Shown here piece after piece: positions 8,462 through 17,719 of a DNA stretch of 35,506 bases (positions are counted from its first letter, which is position 1; the number at the start of each line of letters is the position of its first letter). Under the pieces are notes generated by a model. The model was not told the origin of the DNA and did not search any database. It saw nothing but the letters and a program-made list of their open reading frames with translations. A program made the translations under genes and the position numbers. The DNA is from Sedimentisphaerales bacterium (GTDB taxonomy: Bacteria > Planctomycetota > Phycisphaerae > Sedimentisphaerales > Anaerobacaceae). The stretch is taken from positions 1-35,506 of the forward strand of contig JANQFY010000005.1 in assembly GCA_028277585.1 (NCBI GenBank), read 5' to 3'.

Positions 8462-9532
8462 ATGTTGGATGAGTGTTGCTATGCCGTGGTCATGGCCGGT
8501 GGGGCCGGCACACGGCTCTGGCCGTTGAGTACCCGGGAGTGCCCGAAGCACTTGCTGAAGCTGTTTGATGGCAAGTGCCTGATCGAATTGACCGTTGAGA
8601 AGTTAAAAGGGCACATACCCGACGAGCGTATCGTCATCCTGACGAGCGTCCACTATCGGGAGTTGACGCAGCAAATACTCTCGCATCTACCGCCTGAGAA
8701 TTTCATCTATGAACCCTGCGTTCGTGACACGGCCAGCGCGATCGGGCTGGCCGCCGCCGTCTTGAAGCAGAGATGCGCGTCGGCCACCATGATCATGTTG
8801 ACGGCGGACCAGATCATCGAGCCTGCCGATCGATTCAACGCGGCGATGGCTCACGCGGCTCGCTTCCTCGAGTCACATCCCGAGAAGCTAATTGCCTTCG
8901 GAGTAGAAGCCATTTCGGCCAATACGCAAGTTGGGTGGCAGAAGCTGGGCAAGAACGAGGATTTTCAGGACTGTGAGGTCAGAACGATCGATGCGTTCAC
9001 GGAGAAGCCTGCTCTGGCTCTTGCGCAGAGGTATGTGGACGAGGGCGGCTACTGTTGGAATTCAGGGCAGTTCGCCTGGAAGGCCGAGACGATCCTGAAA
9101 GAAATCGGTGCGTGCCTGCCCCAAGCCATGCCGCTTCTTGAGGAGCTCGGCGCCGCCTGGCACACCGCGTCACGTGAGAAGGTCCTGAGCCGTCTGTTCC
9201 CACAGATGCCCAGAGGGTCTATCGACTATGAGGTCATGCAGAAGACGGATAGGGCTTGCTCCATCATGCTCCCCTGCAGTTGGGAAGACATGGGTACCCA
9301 TGCCGCATTGATCGAGAGAACCGGGACGAAGCAGGGGGCGAACATCGTTTCGGGCGAAGCCCTTGCCAAGGGAACTGGAAATCGAATACTAAATCAGACG
9401 GATCAGTCCGTGGTGGTGGCATGTGACAACGCAGTCGTGGTGGTGGCGAACAACACGGTGTTCGTAGGAACGCCCGATACGGATATGAAGGCGCTGGCCG
9501 AAAGTGTCGCCCGCCAGGAACCGGAGAATTGA
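8462..9532 (+). CDS. Mannose-1-phosphate guanylyltransferase-like nucleotidyltransferase
   Basis: A 356-residue single-domain GT-A nucleotidyltransferase. Its AGGAG site overlaps the stop codon of the kinase gene. The signature AGGAGTRLWPLSTRECPK (residues 12-29) is the nucleotide-binding P-loop-like motif of ManC-type enzymes. EPCVRDTASAIGLAA, a metal-site region MLTADQII, FTEKP, YCWNSGQFAW and SWEDMGTHAAL follow in the expected order. It lacks the C-terminal isomerase domain of the ~470-residue bifunctional ManC. The reaction is sugar-1-phosphate plus GTP giving GDP-sugar. Mannose-1-phosphate is the default substrate. Because a fucokinase-like GHMP protein is immediately upstream and a fucosidase is in the same operon, L-fucose-1-phosphate is a real alternative. 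I therefore give no gene symbol. Confidence 0.82.
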   Translation: MLDECCYAVVMAGGAGTRLWPLSTRECPKHLLKLFDGKCLIELTVEKLKGHIPDERIVILTSVHYRELTQQILSHLPPENFIYEPCVRDTASAIGLAAAVLKQRCASATMIMLTADQIIEPADRFNAAMAHAARFLESHPEKLIAFGVEAISANTQVGWQKLGKNEDFQDCEVRTIDAFTEKPALALAQRYVDEGGYCWNSGQFAWKAETILKEIGACLPQAMPLLEELGAAWHTASREKVLSRLFPQMPRGSIDYEVMQKTDRACSIMLPCSWEDMGTHAALIERTGTKQGANIVSGEALAKGTGNRILNQTDQSVVVACDNAVVVVANNTVFVGTPDTDMKALAESVARQEPEN

Positions 9533-9548
9533 GGAAGGCGGAACGGAT

Positions 9549-11192
9549 ATGAACAGCAGTATTTCAGTGATCGACACCGTCATTGTCGTTGCCTACCTTC
9601 TGGGGATCATGCTGATTGGCATTGTGGCCGGCTACCGCAGACACGCGTCCTCGGATCAGTTCTTCCTGGCGGGGCGGTCGCTGCGCTGGCCCCTCATCGG
9701 CACGGGGCTGTTCTGCGCCAACATTTCGACTATCCATCTTGTCGGCCTGGCTTCCTCGGGGTACAAGGACGGACTGGTCATCGGCAACTTCGAGTGGATG
9801 GCGGCTTTCTGTCTGATCCTGCTGGGGATCGTGTTTGCCCCGTTCTACTTTCGCAACAGAATAAACACCCTCCCGGAATACCTGGAGAAGCGCTACGGCA
9901 GCAGCGCCCGAACGTTTCTGGCATTTATCTTCATCATGTCCGCGCTGCTCGTTCATATCGGAATCAGCCTCTACGCCGGCGCCAAGGTCCTGGAAACTTT
10001 CTTCGGTATCCCCTATATGTACTCCATTATCGGGATCTCGGTGATTACCGCCGTCTACACTATCATCGGCGGGTTAAGGGCCGTCATGGTTACCGACGCC
10101 ATCCAGGCCGTGCTGCTACTTGGCGGGGCGGCGATCCTGACTGTAGCCGGACTCCGTGCGCTGCCCGGTCTGGGAATCGAAAGCTGGGCCCAGTTCAAGG
10201 CGGCCTGCCGCCCGGATCAACTCAGTATGATTCAGCCCATCACGGACGCGGCGGTGCCCGGCAGGTTCTCCCTGCGCGAGTTCTCCTGGTATTCGATCCT
10301 TTTCGGTTACCCGATACTTGGAATCTGGTACTGGTGCACCGACCAGACCATCGTCCAAAAGGTGCTTGCCGCCAAGACCGAGAAGGACGGTCGTGACGGC
10401 GCGATATTTGCCGGTTACTTGAAGATCCTGCCGGTCTTCCTGATGGTGCTGCCCGGCGTCATCGGCTACGTCCTCTATAAGGACACGATCGGGACGGATA
10501 ACGACGCCACCTTGATGGTCATGATGAAGAATCTGCTTCCGAATGGTATCAGGGGATTGATGGCGGCCGGTCTGCTGGCGGCGTTGATGAGCACCATCGA
10601 AGCCGCCTTGAACAGCATCGCCACCCTGACGGCCGAGGATATCGTCAAACGCCTGCGCCCGCAGACGCCGGATGCGAAGCTGGTGCTGATCGGCCGCGTC
10701 ACGGCTGGCGTCGTGGTCGTGCTCGCTATGCTCTGGTCTACCCAGGGGGGCAAATTCGGCAGTATCTTCGAGGCGATCAACAAGATCCCCATGGCATTTG
10801 CGCCGGGCATCACAACGGTCTTTCTCTGGGGCGTCTTCTGGCCGCGCGGCAACAAGCAGGGGGCGATGGCAGCGCTGCTGTTCAACGTGATCATCGGGAT
10901 TGTGTACCTGGCAATCGACATTCCCCTAGTCGGTGACAAGCAGCTCATCGCCAAAGAGCTGGGGATTCCCTTCATGCAGGTCGGCTGGTATCTGTTCCTG
11001 ATGTCCAGCGCGGTCTACTTCGTCGTTAGTCTTGCCACGCCGGCGCCGACCCGCGAGCAGATCGAAGACCTGTGCTGGACACGGCCGCTCGACGCCCTGC
11101 GCGGTAAGATGCAGGGCGCCCTCACCGATCCCCGGGTCATGGCGGCGATCCTCTTCGTCATCATGGGCGTACTATACGCGATCTTACATTGA
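9549..11192 (+). CDS. Sodium:solute symporter (SSS family), sugar uptake
   Basis: A 547-residue integral membrane protein with about 13-14 hydrophobic segments, beginning VIDTVIVVAYLLGIMLIGIVAGY. The frame is open 45 bp further upstream, but the ATG at 9549 follows an AGGAAGG site and lies 16 bp after the previous stop. SSS hallmarks include SSDQFFLAGRSLRW, a conserved N-terminal helix SANIST-like segment (FCANISTIHLVGLASSGY) and NTLPEYLEKRYG. The mid-protein GLLAALMSTIEAALNSIATL helix has the serine/threonine cluster typical of the second sodium site. Family members include SglT-type glucose/galactose and fucose-like sugar transporters. Its location between the nucleotidyltransferase and the surface glycan genes suggests import of the released deoxysugar or oligosaccharide. 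Confidence 0.9.
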   Translation: MNSSISVIDTVIVVAYLLGIMLIGIVAGYRRHASSDQFFLAGRSLRWPLIGTGLFCANISTIHLVGLASSGYKDGLVIGNFEWMAAFCLILLGIVFAPFYFRNRINTLPEYLEKRYGSSARTFLAFIFIMSALLVHIGISLYAGAKVLETFFGIPYMYSIIGISVITAVYTIIGGLRAVMVTDAIQAVLLLGGAAILTVAGLRALPGLGIESWAQFKAACRPDQLSMIQPITDAAVPGRFSLREFSWYSILFGYPILGIWYWCTDQTIVQKVLAAKTEKDGRDGAIFAGYLKILPVFLMVLPGVIGYVLYKDTIGTDNDATLMVMMKNLLPNGIRGLMAAGLLAALMSTIEAALNSIATLTAEDIVKRLRPQTPDAKLVLIGRVTAGVVVVLAMLWSTQGGKFGSIFEAINKIPMAFAPGITTVFLWGVFWPRGNKQGAMAALLFNVIIGIVYLAIDIPLVGDKQLIAKELGIPFMQVGWYLFLMSSAVYFVVSLATPAPTREQIEDLCWTRPLDALRGKMQGALTDPRVMAAILFVIMGVLYAILH

Positions 11193-11211
11193 CCCAAACA
11201 AAGGACTCAAC

Positions 11212-13296
11212 ATGAGCATGCTTTCCTCGAGATTCCTCAATGGCTCAGCGCTGGTGCTCTACATCAGCTCAGTTCTGACCGCCAGTGTCGCTTTCGGCAG
11301 AGGCCCGGTGGCTTGGTGGACGTTTGACTCGGCTGCCGATGGCGTGGTGGTCGACGGTGCCGCCGATCAGAATGACCGCGTCGAGGGCAACTTCAAGTCC
11401 ATCCGCGGTTCAGTTGGAAACGCGCTGCTGTTCGACGGATTCACAACTGTGATCGATCGGCCAGCCGCCGAGGCGCCGCGACTGGCTGGCGATTTCTCGG
11501 TCGAGGCGTGGGTTGCTCAGGGAGCGTATCCCTGGAATTGGTGCCCGATCGTTACGCAGCAACGGGACGAGAAGGCGGGTTATGCCTTCAGCGTTGGACC
11601 GCGCGGTCAGATCCGGCTCCAGGTCGCCATCGACGGTGCGTGGCACAGTATCGCTAGTGAAGATTGGCTGTTTCCACTGCGCAAATGGACCCACATCGCT
11701 GCCACGTTCGAGGTTGGCACGGGAATCACGCTTTTTGCTGATGGCAGAGGCGTCGGTACACTCAAATTGAAGGGGGAGGTCACTTTCGCCCCGGATGTCG
11801 ATCTGCGCATCGGTACGAACCACGCGCTGACGAAGCCTTCGAATATCCACCGGGAACACGGCACGGTCGCGTCATTCTGGTGTCTCGACGGCGCGGTCGA
11901 CGAGTTGAAGATCTACAACCGGGCGATCTCGCTAACGGACGTCGCCCAGACGTTTTCTGCCGCGACTCCGGTACGCGACTGCGAAATCCAGCCGCGTCGG
12001 ATGCCTTCAGGGCCGAAGGGGCCCGGGCGATTTGGCGCCGTCTACTGCAAACTGGACTATTATGAGCAATGGGATGCGCTGTGGCGCGTTGATGAGCATC
12101 CCGACGTGCTGATCCGTTTCGACCAGACGCCGGTGCGGGTGGTTTTCTGGCGAGGAAGCCGCTATTCACCCGCCTGGGTCACCGATCAGGATCAGTGGAT
12201 GGCCGATCAGAGCGTCGAGGCCTGGAGGACGGGCAAGGACGATACGGACGGCTGCTTCGAGCATATGCAGGATCGCCTGTGTCGCTACAGCCATGTGCGG
12301 ATAGTCGAGAGCCACGATGCCCGAACGGTTGTCCATTGGCGGTACGCGCCGGTCAGTTCGAAGAACAACCTCTGGAACGTTGACGAAAAGACAGGCCGGG
12401 CTTGCTGGGTGGACGAGTATTACACGATCTATCCTGACGCCATCGGCGTACGCAAGCCGACTTGGAAGACGGGAACGCTCGGCCGCCCACGGCAGTTTCA
12501 GGAATCGCTCCCGTTCACGAATCCCGACCAGTACAACAACGACGTTGTCGAGAAGGACTTCTGTACGGTGGCGAACATGCAGGGCGAACAACTGACACTT
12601 CGCTTCGACGAGAATCCAGCGAAGAAGTTGGAGAACGTGCCGGAAGAGTTGACGATCCAACGCTATAACTTCCGGTCTCCGTACGATCCGGTGATCATCT
12701 ATGAACCCGGGAATCGCATGCACTATGTCAGAGACCGGGACATTCGTGGCTACGAACGGCCCGGCGCGTGCAACCACTGGCCGGTGGGCCAGGCTCGCTG
12801 CGATGGTCGTACGGTTCAGGCGGCCGATCGGCCCACGCACTTCCTTGGCTTTCCCATCTCGTCGCCGCCGGTCCACCAAGAGGGAGACCGTACTTGGTGG
12901 AATGGTATCTACGGCATGACGGACTTGCCCATGGAGAAGCTGGTGACGGTCGCCAGAAGCTGGAACTATCCGCCCCGACTCGAGTTGAGCGAGGGCTTTG
13001 AAGAGCGTGGATACGACCGGGGTCAACGAGCATTCTTGGTGGACTGCACAGACGGTTCAACCCGTGATCTGACGATCAAGGTCGCGGCCAGCGAGGAGAG
13101 TCCCGTGTACAACCCGGCGATAGTGATCCTCGGCTGGGGCGCCTCCGGTGTGACACTAACGATCGACGACGAAGAAACTGTCCAGGGCCCGGGATTCCGA
13201 GTCGGCCGCCGACATGGACTGGAGGACTCGGACCTGATCGTCTGGATCGAGCACCAAGCCGCCGAGCCGTTCGAGATGACACTGAAACGCCGTTAG
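11212..13296 (+). CDS. Secreted LamG-domain protein with large unrecognised C-terminal region
   Basis: A 694-residue protein. The ATG at 11212 follows an AAGGA site and is 19 bp after the symporter stop. Upstream in-frame sequence belongs to the symporter. A signal peptide (FLNGSALVLYISSVLTASVAFG) is followed by a concanavalin A-like LamG_3 domain (about residues 35-245: VAWWTFDSAADG, NALLFDGFTT, FSVEAWV, WTHIAATF, GAVDELKIYNRAIS). The remaining ~440 residues, from about 260, match no family I can name with confidence. They are rich in Trp, Tyr, Arg and Asp (DALWRVDEHPDVLIRFD, VRVVFWRGSRYSPAWVTD, RYSHVRIVESHDARTVVHWR, CWVDEYYTIYPDAIGVRK) and look like a beta-rich carbohydrate-active or binding domain. 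Operon position makes a glycan-cleaving or glycan-binding role likely, but the activity is not established. Confidence 0.7.
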   Translation: MSMLSSRFLNGSALVLYISSVLTASVAFGRGPVAWWTFDSAADGVVVDGAADQNDRVEGNFKSIRGSVGNALLFDGFTTVIDRPAAEAPRLAGDFSVEAWVAQGAYPWNWCPIVTQQRDEKAGYAFSVGPRGQIRLQVAIDGAWHSIASEDWLFPLRKWTHIAATFEVGTGITLFADGRGVGTLKLKGEVTFAPDVDLRIGTNHALTKPSNIHREHGTVASFWCLDGAVDELKIYNRAISLTDVAQTFSAATPVRDCEIQPRRMPSGPKGPGRFGAVYCKLDYYEQWDALWRVDEHPDVLIRFDQTPVRVVFWRGSRYSPAWVTDQDQWMADQSVEAWRTGKDDTDGCFEHMQDRLCRYSHVRIVESHDARTVVHWRYAPVSSKNNLWNVDEKTGRACWVDEYYTIYPDAIGVRKPTWKTGTLGRPRQFQESLPFTNPDQYNNDVVEKDFCTVANMQGEQLTLRFDENPAKKLENVPEELTIQRYNFRSPYDPVIIYEPGNRMHYVRDRDIRGYERPGACNHWPVGQARCDGRTVQAADRPTHFLGFPISSPPVHQEGDRTWWNGIYGMTDLPMEKLVTVARSWNYPPRLELSEGFEERGYDRGQRAFLVDCTDGSTRDLTIKVAASEESPVYNPAIVILGWGASGVTLTIDDEETVQGPGFRVGRRHGLEDSDLIVWIEHQAAEPFEMTLKRR

Positions 13297-13357
13297 ATAA
13301 CAGCCAGGCTGTAAGATGAGGCGCAACGAGAAACGTGAAGGTAGAGAGGAAACACTC

Positions 13358-15832
13358 ATGACGCACCGAACTTGTTCTCTGGCAACGATGCTCCTGGCTG
13401 CGATGTTCTCCTTGCAGGTGACTTCATCGGCAACAGCCGCGTCCATACCGGTTCCAGACCGCGGATTCATCAGTTCTCAACCGGCGAAGACGTGGGAGGA
13501 AGGGCTCATCTGCGGCAATGGCACGATTGGCGCCAACGCTCTGAGCCGCCCACTGAACGAAAGGGTGATCTTCTCCCATGAACGGCTCTTCTTGCCGATG
13601 GGCGCCCCGGTCATGCCTCCCGATCAATCGGTTCGCCTATTCGAAATTCGGCAGCTCATCGACAAGGGACTATACAAACAGGCCTGCACGCTCCAAGCGA
13701 ACCTGTCGGGGCAGGACGGCTTCATGTACCCGGACTACTATGTTCCGGCGTTCGATCTGACCATTCGCACGCAGCCGAAAGGCGCGGTCCGCGACTATGC
13801 CCGCTCGGTGGATTTCCAGACGGGCGAGACAACGGTCCACTGGGCGGACGACCGCGGCATCTTCGAGCGCCGCATGTTCGTCTCTCGCGCGGACGGTATA
13901 GCCGTTCTGTTGCTCACCGCACCGAAAGGGAAACTCGACTGTCGAATTGCGCTGGAGCCGCGAGAACCAAGCGACGAGTTCAATGCGGACTCCGACATCA
14001 ACAAACGCTCCGACCAAGTCTTCAAGGAACACGTTTCCGATATCAAGAGCACGGCGGGTGACTCCTGGCTGACCTATAGCAACCGGTTCACCAAGACCTA
14101 TCCCGGCAGTATCCACGCATTGGAGAGTCATGTACGGGTCGTGGCGGTGGGGGGCAAGAGCGAGCCGGAGGATGGTGGCGTGCTTCATGTCAGCGGCGCC
14201 GACCGCATTCTCCTGTTCGTCGATATCCGTTTGCTGCATGATCCAGACAAATCGGTGATGGAGGAAATGAAGCACTCCCTTGGGGAGCTTCCTGCTGACT
14301 ACACCGGTCTCCTGGGTCGACACGCGAAGATCCACGGCGAGATGTTCAATCGGATGCGGCTGGACCTTGGCGGTGGGGCCGACCATGAGCGGACCACGGA
14401 GGAGCTACTGGAGCTGTCACGCTACGAGAAGATGAACCGGGCGCTGATCGAAAAGGAGTTCGACGCCGGTCGCTACAACATCATCTCCAGCACGGGCGAG
14501 TTGCCCCCGACCCTGCAGGGGCTGTGGGGCGGGACGTACGTTCCCGGCTGGGCCAGCGATTTCACGCACAATGGCAATGTGCCGTCCGCCATCGCCGCCA
14601 ACCTGATGGGCAATATGCCCGAACTCATGTTGGCCTATACGTCCTACATCGAATGGATCGTTCCCTGGATGGAGATCAACGCGAAGCACCTATTCGGGGC
14701 TCGCGGCGTCGTGCTGCCGTCACGTTCGACGACCCACGGCTTCAACAACGCGCTGAACCCCAATTTCGCTGGCGGCATGTGGGTCGGCGGCGCCGGCTGG
14801 GCCGCCCACTTCTTCTACGACTACTACCTCTACACGGGCGACCGTGAATTCCTCGCCAAGCACGCCTTGCCCTTCATGGAGAAGGCGGTCGTGTTCTTCG
14901 AGGACTATTTGTACGAGGGGCCAGACGGAAAGTGGGTCTTCTCGCCTACGCAATCGCCGGAGAACACGCCGGGCAACTCGAATTCGCAAGCATCATTCAA
15001 CGCTACGATGGACGTCGCCGTGGCGAAGGAACTGCTGCGCAACACGATTGCCGCTTCCCACGAACTCGGATGCAACGCGGACAAGATCTCCCTCTGGAAG
15101 GAAATGCTCGCGAAGATGCCCGAGTACATGATCGACGAGAACGGCATCATCAAGGAGTGGTTGACACCCCGGCTCGAAAACCGAGACAGCCACCGACATT
15201 CCTCGCAGCTCTACCCGCTCTTTGACGGTATGCCGGAAGAGATCGCCCAGAGCCCTGAGTTGCAGGCGGCCTTTCGCAAGAGCATCGAGTACAAACTCGA
15301 CAGGCATTGGAAGAACAACCAGCGTGGGTTCATGTCGTTTGGTTTGGTGCAACTCGGCCAGGCAGCCACCAGTCTCGGGGAAGGAGAGATTGCCTACCAT
15401 TGCCTCAAGCATCTGGTGAACCGCTTCTGGCTGAACAACCTGGCCTCAATGCACAATCACCGTTCGCTGTTCAACATGGACATCAGCGGCGGCATGCCGG
15501 CCGTGATCATCAAGATGCTGGCGGCCTCCGAGCCCGGCCGGATTCAGCTGCTGCCTGCGCTTCCAAAGGCCTGGCCCACTGGTACGATCGAAGGTGTCCT
15601 ATGCCGCGGTCAAATCGAGATCAAGAATCTCCGATGGTCTCCGGATGAAATCGCGATCACTCTTGTGTCAGCCAGAAAACAGACGGTCTCACTGGAAACA
15701 CCGGTGGACATAGCCCGCTTTGCTGTGAAGCAGGGCGGTGCCGCCGTGGAAAGGGGCAACACCAGAAGATGCCTCATCGTCACGCTACCTGCCCAACAGG
15801 AGGTGACTCTGGAACTCGACACAGATTCGTGA
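13358..15832 (+). CDS. GH95 family alpha-L-fucosidase, secreted
   Basis: An 824-residue exported glycoside hydrolase. An ATG at 13316 is in frame, but the one at 13358 has AGAGAGGA 7 nt upstream and directly precedes a signal peptide (MTHRTCSLATMLLAAMFSLQ...ATA). GH95 blocks are present: PAKTWEEGLICGNGTIGA near the N-terminus, LPPTLQGLWGG, THNGN, SPTQSPENTPG, and FNMDISGGMP in place of the usual QIDGNFGG. By eye, Asn405/Asn407, Glu535 and Asp708 line up with the catalytic Asn pair, acid Glu and Asp described for Bifidobacterium AfcA. The region after the Asn pair departs from the usual INTEMNYW, so it is a divergent member. Family enzymes release terminal alpha-1,2-fucose (or galactose) by inversion. 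It is the last gene of the operon. Confidence 0.85.
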   Translation: MTHRTCSLATMLLAAMFSLQVTSSATAASIPVPDRGFISSQPAKTWEEGLICGNGTIGANALSRPLNERVIFSHERLFLPMGAPVMPPDQSVRLFEIRQLIDKGLYKQACTLQANLSGQDGFMYPDYYVPAFDLTIRTQPKGAVRDYARSVDFQTGETTVHWADDRGIFERRMFVSRADGIAVLLLTAPKGKLDCRIALEPREPSDEFNADSDINKRSDQVFKEHVSDIKSTAGDSWLTYSNRFTKTYPGSIHALESHVRVVAVGGKSEPEDGGVLHVSGADRILLFVDIRLLHDPDKSVMEEMKHSLGELPADYTGLLGRHAKIHGEMFNRMRLDLGGGADHERTTEELLELSRYEKMNRALIEKEFDAGRYNIISSTGELPPTLQGLWGGTYVPGWASDFTHNGNVPSAIAANLMGNMPELMLAYTSYIEWIVPWMEINAKHLFGARGVVLPSRSTTHGFNNALNPNFAGGMWVGGAGWAAHFFYDYYLYTGDREFLAKHALPFMEKAVVFFEDYLYEGPDGKWVFSPTQSPENTPGNSNSQASFNATMDVAVAKELLRNTIAASHELGCNADKISLWKEMLAKMPEYMIDENGIIKEWLTPRLENRDSHRHSSQLYPLFDGMPEEIAQSPELQAAFRKSIEYKLDRHWKNNQRGFMSFGLVQLGQAATSLGEGEIAYHCLKHLVNRFWLNNLASMHNHRSLFNMDISGGMPAVIIKMLAASEPGRIQLLPALPKAWPTGTIEGVLCRGQIEIKNLRWSPDEIAITLVSARKQTVSLETPVDIARFAVKQGGAAVERGNTRRCLIVTLPAQQEVTLELDTDS

Positions 15833-15952
15833 TCACGGTAGGCCTTGGACGTGTCAATGTCCATCCGAGCCTGACGTGACGGTTTTCATGCTGTAGGGGG
15901 CAGCGCTCCTTCGAAGATCGGGTAGCAGGTCTGCGCCCGTATCGTCGCGATC

Positions 15953-17410
15953 TCAACTTTCGAAGTAGACACCGTCTTCGACGAGCGCCGTACGCAAATC
16001 CCCATAGCGCAGGTCACGCGTCCCGCAGTTCTTCTGGGCACACAAAGCTGCCGCCGTGCCGGCCGCCTGGCCCTGTCCCATGCAGCACACCGTGTTTCTG
16101 GTGGACATGTGGGGCCTGTGATCAGAGGTTATCATCATGCCCGTGACGAGCAGATTGTCGATGCCGGCAGCGCGAAGGGCCCGATACGGGATGCCGTACG
16201 TGCCGCCGTTCTTGACCTGGTAACGTGGCGCGTTGTCGTGGAAGCCATACGCCATCACATCGTCATCGAAGTGCCGGCCCTCGATCACATCCTCGTGGCT
16301 GATATCGTAGTCGCAGGTAATGAGTCTGCCGCGGCGGATGTTCAGCGTCGGGCTAGTCCGAGCCATAAAGGCCTTTTCGCAGCCAGGTACGTGCTTCCTG
16401 AACAGCTCCACCGCCTTGGCCTGGCGTTTCCTCACTTCAAGTTCTGCCTTTGCCATGTCATCCCGACTGATGACACTGCCCGGGACCTTGAAGTTGCATT
16501 TGACGAACATCAAGTAGTTGTCGTGGACGGTGGTTATCATCGAGGACATGCCGATCTTCCTCGCCTCATCCCTGAACGCACCTCCGAGCCCTCCGTTGAA
16601 TCGTACGACCTTGTTGGGCTGGCCGCTGCGGATGCCATAGGCAATCTGGTTGGACCCGCCGTGCTTTTCAAGGTATGCAATGTATCCCTCCAGGTCCACG
16701 TTGGCAAGGCCAATGCTGTTGCAGCAGGCGTAATCGTTGGGTACCTTGAAGTCGGCTCCGGAGAAGGCGGCCAAGTCGCCGTACGCCGAGCAATCGACAA
16801 AGGCCTTGGCAAAGAACGCCTCTCGGCCGGACCGGCTGTCGACGATGGCCCCTCTGATACGGTCGCCATCCACTATGGCGCCGGTGAGGCGTGTGTTGAC
16901 GGCCAGGAAGACGCCGGCCTCGTCAAGCATCTGCATCGTGACGAGTTTGTAGAGTTCCGTGTCGATCGCCGTGCACACCGAGTCATAGTTGTAGCCTCTT
17001 AGCATTTCGGCATGTCCCGAGCAGCCGCCTACGGCCAGCATGCGGTCGATGATTTCCTGCGGGATGCCCTTTACGACTTGACGCTTCTTCACGCCGGGAA
17101 AGGCCTTCCAAAGATTGTAGAAACTGTGGAGTGCGGTGCCGCCTTCGGTGACAGTGCCGCCCGTATACCCCTTCCTTTCAATCAGCGCCGTCCTGGCGCC
17201 TTGACGTGCCGCGGCCAGCGCGGTCACGACACCTCCCGTGCCGGCACCGGCCACCACCACATCGAACTTCCTTATTGGCAGTTTCTTCGCGGGTTCTTCG
17301 TAGTAGTCTCCGGCTGCGTGCTGAGCGCTCGCCTTGCCGCCCTGAGAGAGACCTGCCAGGGCACCGAAGCCAAAGACAACACTGTTTTTCGAGAACTCCC
17401 GACGATTCAT
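15953..17410 (-). CDS. Tat-exported FAD-dependent oxidoreductase
   Basis: A 485-residue protein on the minus strand. The frame is open further upstream, but the ATG at 17410 has AAGGAGA about 6 nt before it and starts a Tat signal (MNRREFSKNSVVFGFGALAGLS...ASA). The Rossmann motif VVVAGAGTGGVVTALAAARQGARTALIER is split here only by size. It is followed by KGYTGGTVTEGG, FVDCSAYGDLAAFSG and, at the C-terminus, NLLVTGMMI and a GQGQAAGTAAALC FAD-closing block, all typical of FAD_oxidored (PF12831). It resembles the partial gene at 1-634. Members of this family are abundant next to glycan genes in planctomycetes and related bacteria. Substrates are mostly undefined. It converges on the fucosidase gene with a 120-bp gap in which I see no clear terminator. 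Confidence 0.84.
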   Translation of the reverse strand: MNRREFSKNSVVFGFGALAGLSQGGKASAQHAAGDYYEEPAKKLPIRKFDVVVAGAGTGGVVTALAAARQGARTALIERKGYTGGTVTEGGTALHSFYNLWKAFPGVKKRQVVKGIPQEIIDRMLAVGGCSGHAEMLRGYNYDSVCTAIDTELYKLVTMQMLDEAGVFLAVNTRLTGAIVDGDRIRGAIVDSRSGREAFFAKAFVDCSAYGDLAAFSGADFKVPNDYACCNSIGLANVDLEGYIAYLEKHGGSNQIAYGIRSGQPNKVVRFNGGLGGAFRDEARKIGMSSMITTVHDNYLMFVKCNFKVPGSVISRDDMAKAELEVRKRQAKAVELFRKHVPGCEKAFMARTSPTLNIRRGRLITCDYDISHEDVIEGRHFDDDVMAYGFHDNAPRYQVKNGGTYGIPYRALRAAGIDNLLVTGMMITSDHRPHMSTRNTVCCMGQGQAAGTAAALCAQKNCGTRDLRYGDLRTALVEDGVYFES

Positions 17411-17691
17411 GCCTGTCTCCTTTTCCGAACACCATTGTTTCAGCCACAGCGAACAAGCGCTATACGGTTTCCTCAGTTTCGCTCCTGGGTCGTCGTCCTG
17501 GTGATAGTACTTCACCAGAGCCCGCCAGGTGAGGGCAGCCAAGGGAAAGAGCCCGGCCTGTTCCCATGCCGGTCTCATTATAGCCAGGAAGCCGTTGGGC
17601 GCCGTATCATTTTGCGCAGCACGGAACGGCTCTTTGCGCATTACTCGATGCCGTTGACGGCTTCGGTCTAGATGTCGCCCGGGCGGGCTGG

Positions 17692-17709
17692 GCGTCTTCT
17701 GTAAGACGC
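17692..17709. repeat. Perfect 7-bp hairpin, 4-nt loop
   Basis: GCGTCTT (17692-17698) and AAGACGC (17703-17709) flank a CTGT loop. There is no T-tract on either side, so this is more likely a DNA-binding dyad or mRNA structure than an intrinsic terminator. It ends 10 bp before the -35 box of the nitroreductase promoter, a position suited to an activator or repressor. Confidence 0.45.
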
Positions 17710-17719
17710 ACGATGGACT

